Of a stretch of 64,000 nt of DNA, positions 14,365 to 25,467 are shown in pieces; position 1 is the first letter of the stretch, and each line of letters starts with the position of its first letter. A model generated the notes under the pieces. The model was not told the DNA's origin, made no database searches, and worked only from the letters and a program-made list of their open reading frames with translations. The DNA comes from Adiantum capillus-veneris (lineage: Eukaryota > Streptophyta > Polypodiopsida > Polypodiales > Pteridaceae): contig CM043966.1 of NCBI GenBank assembly GCA_014529385.2, positions 107,750,587 to 107,814,586 of the forward strand, written 5' to 3'. Made by a program: the position numbers and the translations under genes.

Positions 14365-14507
14365 CGGCTGTAGTTTTAGGTTTACTCTGAGCAATTCGTC
14401 CTTTCAAATTTTTGTCACTATTCTGATCCTCAAAAAGCTGCTTCTGCTTTTCAACGTTAGCCTCGCTATATTTCATTAAGCGATCTGAACCTACCCACTC
14501 ATCCCAA
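14365..14507 (-). pseudogene. Isolated exon of an MRG15/MRG1-type chromodomain protein
   Basis: The minus-strand reading gives WDEWVGSDRLMKYSEANVEK and continues with a lysine/glutamine-rich linker. WDEWV..DRLLK is the hallmark of the chromo-barrel domain of MRG15/MORF4-like proteins (plant MRG1/MRG2), which bind methylated H3K36 and belong to histone acetyltransferase complexes. A splice acceptor (tgtctgtag) lies directly upstream and a donor (g|gtgatt) directly downstream, giving a clean 143-base exon. No neighbouring exon (the barrel start with YLGW, or the MRG domain) was found, so this looks like a captured or decayed gene fragment. A functional gene with very long introns reaching outside the window is possible but unlikely in this setting. 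Confidence 0.65.
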
Positions 14508-14930
14508 CTACAGACACAATTGCAGCAAGCATCAGCAACATTCACCTCTTCATCTCAAACACACTTAAAGACTTGACAGAAAGAACTCACTTCTTGCTCC
14601 AGCCCTGCCCATAAACAACAGGATAGAAGATTAATTCAATTTTAAACACACAAAAACTTAGCTTAATCTTTTCACAACAATGAGAATAATTGACTCAAAT
14701 AAAAAATGCTCAAGTACCTTCTAATTCAAATCAAAGAAAAGAACAGGTTAAAGTCTAGCAACAGAAGAATGGAGTATTCATACTACCAGAAGCTGGCATT
14801 TGGGTGTAGACGAACAAATCTTTAAAGACAAACTATAAAAGAAAAATTATCAAAGAGATTTATGTTCATAAGCTTAGTAGCTGCCATAGGAAGATTTTAT
14901 CATCAAATCTGCAAAAACGAGAGTACCCTC

Positions 14931-15357
14931 TACAAGCAGGAGCACATGCATACATGTCATTAAGCACAAAACATGGGACATGAATTGGTGCCTCTATCAG
15001 AATAAGGAACTCTTGAAATGCCCTCGATATCTAAAACAAAGAAAGTTCAACAACATGGTTTTTCCTTTGCAGATAATTAGAAAATGCATGAGAGAAACAC
15101 TACTTACAAGGTAATGCACAAAATACTTCCACTACAAGCAGGAGCATATGCACACATGTCATCAAGCACAAAACATGGGACATGAATTGGTGCCTCTATC
15201 AGAATAAGAAACTCTTGAAATGCCCTCGATATCTAAAATAAAGAAAGTTCAACAACAAGGTTTTTCCTTTGCAGATATTTAGAAAATGCATGTTAAGGAT
15301 AAATCATACAAATGAGAGAAACACTACTTACAAGGTAATGCACAAAATACTTCCACT
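14931..15357. repeat. Two-copy tandem repeat, period about 202 bp
   Basis: 'tacaagcaggagcayatgc' starts both units (14931 and 15133), and the text runs parallel through 'tttttcctttgcagat' to 'cacaaaatacttccact'. The second unit has a 22-base insertion near 15293. It lies in AT-rich sequence beside the MRG exon. No coding function is visible. Confidence 0.8.
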
Positions 15358-15655
15358 CTTTCTTCCGCACCTCAACGCGTTGAACCTACAAAAAAGGCCA
15401 TTGAGCGATTACATGTTTTACCTAAAGATAATCAGATTTGTTTTTGTAGACAAGAACAACTTCATAAATGCTTTAATGAATAAATGCTTCTTATAAAAAT
15501 AAACATCTCAAGGGCATAGCCTCAAGATAAATGTACAAAGACTATCACCAGAGAGTGGTTATAACTCACGCTTTTTTAGCTTACGCCTCGGTAGGGAGCA
15601 TCTTGATACATATCCCTTCGAGGGGAGGTTCTCTTTCTGGGCATTCTCTCATAAT

Positions 15656-16140
15656 AGTGTTAAAAGGTGTGACAAGTCAGTGACACGGGGCAGCAGCTGT
15701 ACAATGTACGGACATCTGTGAATTATGCTGAGAATGATGACGCGGCACTACTGTACGGACCCCCGCAAATTGCACTGCTGGTGATGGCGTGGCAACTGTA
15801 CGGAAATTCCGCAAATTGTGTTGGCAGCTTTTTGCAATTTTAAGCGCTAGCTTTTGGGACCAGATGATTTTAGACTTGATGCTTTTTATGTTAATGCTTT
15901 TGGGGCTCTGCTAGCATCCCTTGTACTCTTTATAAGTGCCCCTAGGGTCAGTCTTTCGGGCATCTAGACGCAGAGCTAGAAGATTGGTTCCGATTGCAGT
16001 TGTATCCTTTGCAAAAGAAATACCGAAAGGGGCACCAGCTTTGGGGCCAAGATGTCTAGCACTCCACATGTACCCGTGTGGATTCTCTGTTTCTCTGTTA
16101 TTTCAGTTGTCTTGAAGTACTAAAAGTGTTGCCAAGTGTG
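15656..16140 (+). mobile_element. Solo-LTR-like segment related to 3493-4102
   Basis: It shares, in order, 'gatggcgtggcaactgtacgg', 'tttataagtgcccctaggg' (TATA-like), 'aaagaaataccgaaaggggc', 'ttggggccaa' and 'ttgaagtactaaaagtgtt' with the 610-bp insert at 3493. No flanking duplication could be fixed. Confidence 0.55.
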
Positions 16141-16179
16141 TAGATTGCCGATATTTCTGTCTTTCCGTCCAATCAACGC

Positions 16180-16510
16180 TGGAAGTGGGAGTAGGCAAAA
16201 ACGGCCCCTAAAACGCCACAACAGTGCTCTGGGCACATACAAGGTGGGACCATGGCCGGAACGGCCAAACGTTCCGAGTGACTACCTATCACCAAAACAT
16301 CCACTCAAGCTCTCTCTCCCTCTCAAGGGTCTCAAGACTTGTAAGTAGGGTTGAACAGTCTTCAAATCAGATTTTTTTGTTGGTATTAGAGTCAAAGGAC
16401 TCTAATACTACTCGTATTCAATCAACAAACCTAAAAATTGCATTGTTTAGGTGTTTTTTATGCCTCCCATTCCGCGTCATTCCCCCGTTTGGGGTTAACT
16501 TGGTGTCGTA
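16180..16510 (-). mobile_element. Diverged, inverted relative of the hAT-like MITE
   Basis: It reads as the reverse complement of the MITE at 6520. The counterpart of 'gaggtataagaaacaccc' lies near 16445-16475, and the internal hairpin is an even better one here (GTATTAGAGTC-aaag-GACTCTAATAC, about 16384-16409). Terminal inverted repeats could not be located. Confidence 0.5.
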
Positions 16511-17389
16511 TAGGTCTCTTTCCTTGATGATTCTTTGAAACGTCTCTCTCTTCTATCTCTAGAGTATCTTTCTCTAGTATGCCCTAAGCGAGCCTAGAGA
16601 AGTTGCACATTGCTATCACCTCCAACCTCAGCGATCGCTTTGCCCCACCATTGCATGCATACCCCACAGCCCACTCTAACACACATACACACATTCATCC
16701 ACTCATACATGACACACACACACACAATCTCACATTAGAGCAAAAGGGTAGATCGTGCTAATCACCTAAGTGACAACCTTGGCTTATGTGGGGAGGGGGT
16801 ATTAGAGTTTGTCACCTCTCTCGCTAGTCTTGGGGGAGCTACTAGTGCCCCAATATCTCCCACGGGTTGATCATAGGGAGGAAGGATTGTTTTGTGGCTG
16901 TGCCCGGCCAATGTGAGGTAGTTTTCTCATTTCCGGTATGTTTCCGCCATTGTTTTCCCACCCTATATTGCTAGCGGTGTCATTTTGTGTGCCTCTTGGT
17001 GGTCCCAAGTCTAGTGTCTTTTACCCAATGAGCCTATGCCATTGGTTTCCAACATTTTTTCCAGTTTTAGCCCCTATTTTTGGGTCATGGGGTTCTTCAA
17101 GGAGGTCGAGCAACTGAGTTGGCTCTTATATTGAAATGGGGGAAATACTCACCCATCTATTATCAGATTTTGCGCATCAGCATTGTGTGCCAGCATTCGG
17201 GTCCCTCCCTATCCAGAGTCTTCTCTCACGCAACATTTTCTCTCTCTAGCGTTTTCTCTTGCGCAACATTTTCTCTCTGTATCCTTTTTCTCTCTAGCTG
17301 TTTTTTCCAACATCGCCCTCCCTCTCTCTATGCCTATGCGTTTTAGCACCTTCTGCATCTTAACTTGCCCTAGGCAACCCTCCTCCTAC
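16511..17389. other. Unassigned spacer
   Basis: It holds a CA-rich stretch near 16680-16740 and a pyrimidine-rich region near 17210-17320. Open frames here are low-complexity serine/leucine/phenylalanine translations of CT-rich DNA and are not supported as genes. Confidence 0.4.
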
Positions 17390-17900
17390 AGAGTCTTTGC
17401 AAATCCAAGAGATCATGTAACGGGACCACATGCCAACGGAAAAGAACAGACGGAACAGACTTTAAGCACTTCATTAACAATTGAACTGAAAGAGATGCAC
17501 GACTCACGAAACATGGAAGTTCCACCCCAAGAGAGCATTGGTCCCAAACCTTGGCGCCCCTTTCGATATTTCTTTACATTTGTCATTGCTTCAACTCAGT
17601 ACCAACCGGTACTCGCTTGCTCTGCACTTCCACGTGCAGAAACATGCCAAAGAATGAGCCCTTGGCACATAATTAAAGGCCCTAGGCCATGAAAAGCACT
17701 TTACAATGAAAAGCTTCAAAGTCAAAAGCATTTGGTCCAAAAGCTCCTGGCCTAAAAGCTGCCAATGTAAAACCAGGAAATCCGTACACTACCAAGTTGG
17801 TGCAGCCAAAGTTGGTCTGTGCAAGAAAGTGGTCTATGTCAAGCAAAGGGTGCTAGCAGGTGTAGGACAAAGTGTTAAAGCCAATATGGAAGACTTGGCC
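17390..17900 (-). mobile_element. Inverted solo-LTR-like segment of the 3493-4102 family
   Basis: The reverse complement contains the 'aaagaaatatcgaaaggggc' / 'gccaaggtttggg' block (plus position 17548-17580) and the upstream 'gcatttggac' arm in the order seen at 3493-4102. Confidence 0.5.
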
Positions 17901-19035
17901 AAGCAGGTGCTAGGGGAAATGTACGCTTGATGTGGTTTTTTAGGCCAAAAAGGCTCCAAAATGGTTCAAGTTGGGATGACAGCTCAAGGTGCCCGAAGTG
18001 CTCAGTCAGTGCCCTAGGATGTGGAGTTCGAGATGCTGTGCAAGCTAGTCTAGACGGCTCGTCAAACGGAGCCCCGGTGTGGAAGATATTGCAGTTAGAC
18101 GTTATAAGGTTTAGTAGATCTGAGACGGACAGGGCAGATAGGGACAGGTGGCCCGAGCGGATGCCAACGGATAGATGTGTAAAGCTCAAGTTATGGACCA
18201 TGCTGGTCCTTTCGGATTGCGAATCGAAGTTCTACAAAGCAAGTTATGGCCATCAGAAGGTTTTTCGGGGGCGAGTTATGGGCCAAGTTGGTCACATTGG
18301 GAATCGTGTCATCTAGCATTTTTTGGGCCTCGATGGAGTTCTACAGAGTAATATGAATCAAGTGGAGTCAACGAGGACTGACAGCACCTCAATCGGAGCC
18401 TAGACCATAGGAATATTGCAGATTGAAATCGACGTTCGTTCTCGATGTCATGGTGCCAGATTAATTTTGGTGATTTGGACGGCCTCGGCAAGAGGGCCCA
18501 AGAAAATTGAAATGCGGCAAGCACGAGCAGAATTAAAGCCGAGAACCGAGGCGATCAGGTGGAGTTTTCACTTCAAACATTGGATTCTTGAGCAACAGAT
18601 GGTGAAACTCTGAAGAGGGGGCAAAATTTGGTCCTCAAAAGGGGGGGTTTTGAAACTTTTTTTAAGGCATTTGGAGTAGGACTAATGAGAGGCCACCACG
18701 TGGCATCTGTATAGACCCACATACAATGGCGCTGGCTTGGGGACTGGCCTATATAGGCCGCAGCGTGACTAGCTTGTGTTGTAGAAGTTGGAGGGAGTCC
18801 CTCCTCATGATGCGCCTATGGTGGTTGCCAGGGCGGCGCTACGCAATGGCGCGCGGGGCGTGCGCGGCGGTGTTTTGGCCAAGGTAGGCGACGCACGGCG
18901 GTAGCCGGCCAGTGTTGCGGCACGCAACTCTACACGGTGAATGGTCAGACGTCAACGCAGTGATGACGTGGCAAGCCGGTAGCGGCTGGTCCTACGCCCT
19001 CAATGGGCAAAAAATTTTAAGGGAAGGAACCCCCC
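17901..19035. other. Unassigned sequence, LTR-like in composition
   Basis: It has phrases such as 'aagttatgg..' repeated near 18187 and 18242, and two purine-rich G runs near 18615 and 18640. No protein or terminal repeat could be established. The 129-codon plus frame at 17927 has no recognisable domain. Confidence 0.35.
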
Positions 19036-19037
19036 CC

Positions 19038-19057
19038 CACTAGCGAGGTCGCTAGTG
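19038..19057. repeat. 20-bp palindrome, left member of a pair
   Basis: CACTAGCGA-gg-TCGCTAGTG is a perfect 9-bp inverted repeat. An identical stem with a different two-base centre lies at 20092-20111. Confidence 0.7.
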
Positions 19058-19078
19058 CTCGGGGCAACGGGTGGTTCT

Positions 19079-19109
<31 letters not shown>

Positions 19110-19177
19110 TCCGAGTCCAGACTCCAGAAGGGTTCCAGGTGGCCATTCCAAGGGCGGACCATAGGGGCAATTCAAAG

Positions 19178-19402
19178 CATAGTTACCCGGAACGCGGAAC
19201 GGGAACGGCAACGGGATCCCCGCGGAACGAGGGAACGGCTAGGGGTCCGGAACGGGAACGTCGCGGAACGGGAGGTATAAAAAACACCCAAATAGTGCAA
19301 TTTTTAGCTCCTTGTGTTTAAATACAAGGAGTATTAGAGTGCTTTGACTCTAATACTCACAAAAAACTCGTTTTGAAGACCATTCAACCTTGCTATGACT
19401 AG

Positions 19403-19447
<45 letters not shown>

Positions 19448-19895
19448 GATGGAGAGGGAAAGATTTGAGAGAGTGGGAGGGAGAGGAAGAGAGCTTGAAG
19501 GCTTGAAGCCTTGAGCCTTGAGAGAGTGAGTCTTGAGAGGGAGAGATCTTGAGAGTGAGAGGGAGAGAGCTTGAGCCTTGAGGATTAGCTTGTGAAGAGA
19601 AAGGGGGAGGGGGGTGCATTTTATGAGTCCTTGAGGCCTTGCACACTTTCAAAAGAAGCCCAAACATTTACTTCAATTTTTTCAATTTTTGCCAAATTTG
19701 TTTGTAGCCCTTGGCCGTTCCAGGGGCATTCCGGAACGGTCCGGGGGCGTTTCGGAACGTTCCGGAACAGCCGTTCCGGTTTGCATTGGCCACCCGGAAC
19801 GTCAGACATTCCGGGACGTTCCGGAACGTTCGGGAAGGGAACTGCCCCCCCGGAACGCCGGAACGGGGGCTAGGGGGCGTTCCCCGGTAACATTG
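19178..19895. mobile_element. hAT-like non-autonomous DNA transposon (MITE), copy 2
   Basis: The 718-bp element is closely similar to 6520-7223, with ends CATAGTTACCCGG and (reverse) CAATGTTACCGGG. The flanks aattcaaag (19169-19177) and aatttcaaag (19896-19905) are a near-perfect target duplication of 8-9 bases. It has the same (GA)n core and hairpin (about 19332-19357). No transposase is encoded. Confidence 0.75.
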
Positions 19896-20091
19896 AATTT
19901 CAAAGGCCGCCTAGGCCGATCAAAGGGGGAAATTGGGAGACGGTCAGAGCCAACCAAGCGGATAATTCCAAGGGCCATTCAAAGAGGGAGGACAAGCAAG
20001 TCCAAGAAGCAGTCGAGATAAGGTCAAGGAGTAAGTTCCAAGGTAAAAGGAGAAGAGTAAAGTAAAATTGAAAAATAAAAATACCAAGGGG

Positions 20092-20111
20092 CACTAGCGA
20101 CATCGCTAGTG
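20092..20111. repeat. 20-bp palindrome, right member of a pair
   Basis: CACTAGCGA-ca-TCGCTAGTG has the same 9-bp arms as 19038-19057. The two bracket about 1.05 kb that contains MITE copy 2. Confidence 0.7.
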
Positions 20112-21075
20112 CACCCCTCTCAACACAAGCAAAGAGGAGAGAACAGATGCAAGGCGGCTGCCCCCTCCAAAGTTGCCAAAAAAGGATGCTAGATGGGCCA
20201 ATCAGAGGCCAATTTCCAAAATTGAAGAGTGCACCCCTATAAAAGTCATTTTTTAGTCATTTTTAGGGGTTCTTTGCCTGCCGTTTGCAGGGGAGCCAAG
20301 GTGTGTGAGTATTTTCCTACGGGCATTTTTGTGCAGAGGTGTGTGCCTGCAAAGCCCCAAGTGTGCGTTTTCTTGCCCGGCGACCATGTGGGTGCGTCGT
20401 TTGATGTAAAAGAGTTGTAAAAGGTGTATGAGCAATGGCGAAGCTTCCATGTTGTTTCTCTCGCATCGTTTCCCTTGCCCTCCTTCTCTATTTCTTTTGC
20501 TTGTGTGTGTGGTGTCAATGCGGATGTGTGTGCCCCCCGGGCCCCTCCTTCGTTTGCGGAATGGAAGTGAGTGTGGTTTCGTGTGCGGCAGCGGTGTGTG
20601 GTGTGAAGCGAGCAGTGAAATGTGTGGGTAGCTGAGTGTGCGTATTCACGCGTCAGTATGTGCGCGGGCGGTGGCCTGCCAACGTGTGTCGAGAGTTTCG
20701 AAGGTGAACTCTAATGGATTGGGGTGTTGTGTACGCCCTCGGCTATAGAGAGGCAGTCTTTTTGTGTGCCGGGTGTGTTACCCCATTCCCCCTCTCCAAC
20801 GTCAACAGCCCAATGCAAAACATGGACTGTCCGTACACTCATGCCACGTCATCAACTGCTAGCGCCCAAGTTCTTGTGTGTGTAGGGGTGGGTACTAGGT
20901 CTGTCTTTTTTTTATCTTAGGTCCTAGGCACTTGAGCCCCATTGGACGAGTAAGTCGGTAAAACTTTCTCGAATAACTTGCCCCACTCAGCGAGGACCTG
21001 TAAGTTGGTGAGAACTTCTGCTTCTGCGGCTTCTAGGGTTTAGGCCCCTCGATCACGATCTGCAGGTTGGCTCAG
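20112..21075. other. Unassigned GT-rich spacer with a short inverted LTR fragment
   Basis: 20490-20650 is rich in TGTG and has no supported gene. About 20820-21060 contains inverted matches to the left part of the 3493 LTR family (for example 'tttaggcccctcg' against 'gaggggcctaaa' near 3552). Confidence 0.35.
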
Positions 21076-22740
21076 TGTTACGAGGACGTCGCAATTGCTA
21101 ACTTGAGTTGTTGGTTTCTTTCCGATGATTTTTGTTTAACTTTTGGGACCCTCTTTTTGAAGTTGCGAATGGCCGGACATTGTATGGCGAGTGTGAAACG
21201 GCCGACGGCCGAGAGTTTCACCCGTAGTCGGAAGGGCAGGTCACCACGAGTTGGTTGGGCTAATCGGCACTAGAATCCGGGCAGTAAAAGGGTGTCTAGG
21301 CTCAGTTGAAAGTCATTTAGGCCCCTCGCTACACTTATAAGGTGGTCGGTACTAGAAAATTAACTCAATAGAGGCAAATTGGACACATGGCGACTCTAGG
21401 AGAATTTGCCAGTCTCATCCCAGCTGGGGGCGCCCAATTTGAGAGTGGAGCCTAATTTTTGTTCATTGGGGTGCTACAGTGTGGGTGAGTAGTGGGTGCA
21501 CGTGCTCACAGCTTTAATGGAAAGCTTGCCTTCTCCCTTGCTCTATGTAGCGCAACAATTTGCTCTCAAGCATCTCTCTTTCCCCTTTGCACATACGGTA
21601 ATGCTCCACTAGTTGGGCTTCTCAGATGACCATGTACAGTTCTGGAAGTTTTATGCGCGTTTGCCAAGGCAAGAGTCTTCTGCACACAAACCGGATTAGC
21701 TAATTGCTAATTCCCTTCAGTTTCGCACAGTTTTATCGCGAAGAAATGCAAAAACGGAGAGTTTTCTCATGTGAAAACTCCTCCAATTTATAAGGGAGTT
21801 GTCCCATTGCGTGCGGGAGCACTTGAGACACGCGTAGGCGTGCTTGCTCCGCTCGAAACGGTCCAAAACAGAGAATTACAGCCTGCTGTGTTTTTCTACA
21901 GGTTTAGGGTTTCACACCAAAACTGCAAGGAATCGCCTGGAGAGCCTCGGAAAGGCCTTGGGATGCGTGTACAGAGCAGTAGGCTCCTAACAGTGGCAAA
22001 ACAGAAAATTACAGCATGCTGAAATTGACCAGCAGCTCACTGGAAAGCTTCCATACCGCAAGGGAAAGTGTCCTTGACATGTACTTTTAACCTACATGGA
22101 TTTTTGCGCCGTTTGGTTGGCGAAATTGGGTCAAAAACCTGCAATTACAGCCATGGACAGGTTTGGACAGCTTGGTGAGGGTTAGGTGAAAGCGTTCGGA
22201 TCGTTTATTTGCCAAGGGAGCCTCGGGAAAGCATTGGATGCTTGTACATAACAATTTAGAGAGACTTCTCGTGAGGAATCTCGTCTAATTCACGGGGCAA
22301 GTGACCCTATAGGTACGAGAGCTCGAGAGATACCCACGAAAGTGATTGGCACGCAGATCGGAGCACAAAACAGAGAATTCGGCGAGCTGTAATTTCTCGC
22401 CAGTTTTGCAAAGTGCTCTAAAGTGCCTGGAAAGTCAATGTCTACTTGGGATTTTGTCCGTGGAGACTTCTACTTTGGTTATGTTGCGGAAATCGGGTTA
22501 GAGTAGAGGAATTTCAGCCCGATAAAAGTGGGACAGCTTGTAGAAGTTTACAAGTTTTCCTCAAGTTTAATAAGAATAAAGAAATGCCGAAAAGGGCACC
22601 AGTCTTTGGGGCCAACAGGGTGTCGCTGTCTGCTTGGGAGCGCTCTAGCTACCAAGTCGTGAAATGTCTTGAAGTGTTGAATTCCAGTCACATGTTTATT
22701 TGTAAAGTTCCTTTGTGTCGTCGTAAAGTTAAAGGGTGAA
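21076..22740 (+). mobile_element. Long solo LTR (about 1.66 kb), uninterrupted reference copy
   Basis: It begins TGTTACGAGGACGT and aligns in order with the split LTR (3245-3492 and 4108-5150) and the partial LTR (1464-2366). It carries the 'gaaaagggcaccagtctttgg' block near 22588. No polypurine tract or coding sequence precedes it, and no clear primer binding site follows, so it is a solo LTR. Its exact right end is uncertain, between about 22690 and 22740. It supplies the empty site for the 610-bp insertion. Confidence 0.6.
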
Positions 22741-22900
22741 AGCCAAAGACTACCGCCCTACGGGCCAGTTTCATGGTTCCATTGCAGGTGTTTCATGGTT
22801 CCATTACAGGGATTTGAACCACAGTCGCCTGGGTGAAAGCCAAAGTCCACCGCCCTATGGGCCGATTTCACTCAGTGGCTTGCAACGTTAACCATTTGTA
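22741..22900 (-). other. Possible tRNA-derived (SINE-like) fragment
   Basis: On the minus strand GGTTCAAATCC (about 22807-22817) matches the RNA polymerase III B box (GGTTCRANNCC) and is preceded by a tRNA-arm-like stretch. 'ggtgaaagccaaag' occurs twice here and once near 2319, so the unit is repeated. No convincing A box or tail was found. Confidence 0.25.
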
Positions 22901-23210
22901 AAAAATCACTACGATGGGGTTGGCTCTTGGAGATTCCACATTCGGAGGTTGCCACATTGACCACCATCGAAGATGACAAGTTGTGCACATGTCAGCCACA
23001 TCAAAAGTGCCAAGCGGACTTGGTACTCACAACTTTCTGCCTTTGAACCAACACGGCTGTTTAAGATAGACATTGCCTTCTCGGTAAGACCGCTCATGCA
23101 AACATTTTGGAATAAGTAGACGCACTACGTTCTACACCCTCCAAAGCATTAACAAGGGAGATTCTTGCCTACCAATGCTACTCTCGGGACGAGAGTTTTC
23201 TAAGGGGGGG
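22901..23210. other. Probable 3' internal end of an LTR element with polypurine tract
   Basis: It ends in 'ctaaggggggg' immediately before a TG start, the usual arrangement of a polypurine tract and a 3' LTR. Nothing else is recognisable. Confidence 0.35.
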
Positions 23211-23870
23211 TGTATGTTAGACTCGACTCGAGCGAGGGTCTCCGGGGTGACGGTGGACGCGATCACCTGACCACAGCTCGGTGCCGTGGGGCGCGCGATG
23301 GACCCGGTTTGGAGACAACGGACGATGGGGCATAGTCCTAACCTTCATTTCTCCTCAACTCACAGTTTGGCTACTACGGACGCGTGATTAGGTATGAGAG
23401 AGCCCGGTAACGGGAGTGTCCCCCTCCATTTCACAACGTGGAGGTATCAGGGGAGTCCACCTCGCACGAGGACTTCATAGACCCAATTTCGGGGCCGTCC
23501 GCTCTTCGTCGGCAAGTCTCATCGGCGAGCGTCGGCTCGGCGCTACATGCGGACGGGTTGTCCGTTTTGGACGTTTAGGTACTCCACGCGGAGGCCTCGA
23601 CTTCCTCTTCGAGATCAGCCATGCACATCCACGAACACGCGCCCGAGGTGCTCCTCGTTCGCGACCGACGGCTGTCGGCAGATTAGGCCTGCGGCCCGGC
23701 CTTGAGGCGGGGTCCGGGGCATTTTCGGCTATTTTTCAAGTTCGCCCAAAGTGGCCTAAGAGAGTTCCAAAGGGACCTTGTAACAGACTTGGACACTCCA
23801 AGTCAAGAATCTTCCGCGACAGCACAAATAACCACTTCAAAACAGTTCACATTTCACAATTGATTTGACA
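23211..23870 (+). mobile_element. GC-rich LTR-like segment
   Basis: It starts TGTATGTTAGACTCG after a G-rich polypurine tract and is distinctly GC-rich compared with its surroundings. No second copy exists in the window, so the LTR call rests on the tract and start only. The 150-codon frame at 23416-23868 is arginine-rich, has no recognisable domain and probably reflects base composition. Confidence 0.35.
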
Positions 23871-23879
23871 TTGGCTCGG

Positions 23880-24440
23880 CAGAGTTCCGTACCTAGAGAT
23901 ATTGGCCCCAAAGACTGGCGCCCCTTTCGGTATTTCTTTTTGTATTAATCTGAGTTCAAAGTACAAGAGTGCGGGCAGGCGCTCACCCTCAAACTCTACG
24001 TCCAGATGCTCTGAGTTGTGAGAGGCCCTGCCAGCTTATTTAAAGGTACAAGGGATGCCAAAAGCAGAGCCCCAAAAGCTGCCATAAAAAGCTTCCCATA
24101 AAAACTGCCTCTAAAGGCTTTCAAAAATAAAGCACCTAAAAAAAAATAAGGCTCTTTCTCTCTCTCCAGCTTACGTAAATTAAAGCAAGAACCTCTCTCT
24201 CTCTTTGCATAGCCCAAAAGCAAAGCAAAAGCTGCCGTAAAAGCTCCACGCGAAGGCTCTGTCTGCCAACGCTGCCATGTCAGCCTCTGAAATGTGAACT
24301 ACGGGCTGCCACGTCAGCAGATGGTACGGATTGTCCGCTGTGGCCGCAGCCACGTCACCATTGCATAGTAGGTCTTTGCCCGCACCAAGGGGGTAGTGTG
24401 TGTGTACGCTGTGCAGCCATGTCATCACTTTGTGACAGAC
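23880..24440 (-). mobile_element. Inverted solo-LTR-like segment of the 3493-4102 family
   Basis: The reverse complement shows 'aaagaaataccgaaaggggc', 'gccagtctttggggccaa' and the upstream 'cacgtcagcagatggtacgg'-type arm (plus 23900-24320). Confidence 0.55.
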
Positions 24441-24917
24441 CTCTTAGACATGCGCTCAAGGTCCAAATAGCCTCATTCGCTCAACATGATCCTAAAGACG
24501 CTTCCGCACTGAAAATAAACTTCATGAATGCGCGGTGCCAAGATGGCTCCAGCGCGCATCAAGCTATACGTGATCTCGGGCCGTTTTCTGAACGAGCCCA
24601 ATCAACGAGCCGCCAAAGGGGACTCAAGTCAGCTAGACATGAGTCTCCCAGCCCGCGTGCTCTAAGTTGCGGACCCTCGGCCTCTTAGTGAAGGGTCACC
24701 TTGAGTGTCCCGAGCACACCCAAGGTGGTTAAGGACTGGTTAAGAACTTTTTAAGGCTAAGATAGGGCAAAAGTTGAAGACAAAGTTATTAAAACAATCA
24801 TTAAAATGATTTATTAATAAACTTTACTTAGCAACGTTTCTAGGTGAAACTATCGCACATTTGCCAACTTGAGAATCCGATTGACGCGGAGAATGGCTCA
24901 ATTGGATTCCTCTAACC
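24441..24917. other. Unassigned spacer
   Basis: No gene or repeat recognised. The left end of the large LINE lies somewhere near its right edge. Confidence 0.3.
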
Positions 24918-25467
24918 TGAAACAGAATGTGTAAAGACGTCTTCGTGGATGGATGTGATCACGAAGACATAGAGAAGACGGATGAGGCCGAGAAATGGAT
25001 AGAAGTCACTAAGAAAGGGAAAGGGAAAGAAACCACATCTGTCCCCACTCCTACAATCATCAACATGACTCTAGAAGAAGAGCAGTGAAGGAAAACTAGA
25101 GCTTTGCACATATGAGTAACCGGTCTAAAAGACCGAGATGATGTGGAAGGGAAGGCAAAGAACTTCTCCGCATGATGGGTAGTGAGGCTAGGCATGGAGG
25201 GTAGGGAACAAGACACAAGGAAATGGGGAGACTTCAAAGGAGAGAGCTTTAATCATGCATTTTTTATCCATGGAGGCAAAGAAGGACTTCTTGAAGAGAC
25301 GTCCTACACTAAAGAAAATGGGCATATTCCTTGGAGATGACCTCACTCTCACACACCTTGCGCATATGAGAGAGGTAATGCCAAAGATTCAAGCGGCAAG
25401 GGGTAAGGGAAAGACGGCCTTCTACAAAGATGGTCGGTTGGTGATTGTAGAGCAGCACTCCACATGA
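24918..25467 (+). pseudogene. Host LINE: degenerate ORF1 (C-terminal half)
   Basis: A lysine/glutamate-rich frame (EAEKWIEVTKKGKGKE) is followed, after stops, by VTGLKDRDDVEGKAK. An open stretch from about 25255 ends ..GRLVIVEQHST before TGA at 25465-25467. The ending parallels the copy at 13217-13313. ORF1 of LINEs codes for the RNA-binding partner protein of the retrotransposition particle. Stops at several places make it non-functional. The 5' boundary is approximate. Confidence 0.55.

Noticed and set aside
17183-17692. 169-codon plus frame
   Set aside because: It crosses from CT-rich spacer into an inverted LTR-like segment, so it cannot be a real gene.
20428-20635. Short signal-peptide-like frame (MAKLPCCFSRIVSLALLL)
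   Set aside because: It is in GT-rich low-complexity DNA with two overlapping frames of similar length and no supporting context.
23416-23868. 150-codon plus frame in the GC-rich block
   Set aside because: Arginine/glycine-rich composition follows from GC content; no recognisable domain; lies in a probable LTR.
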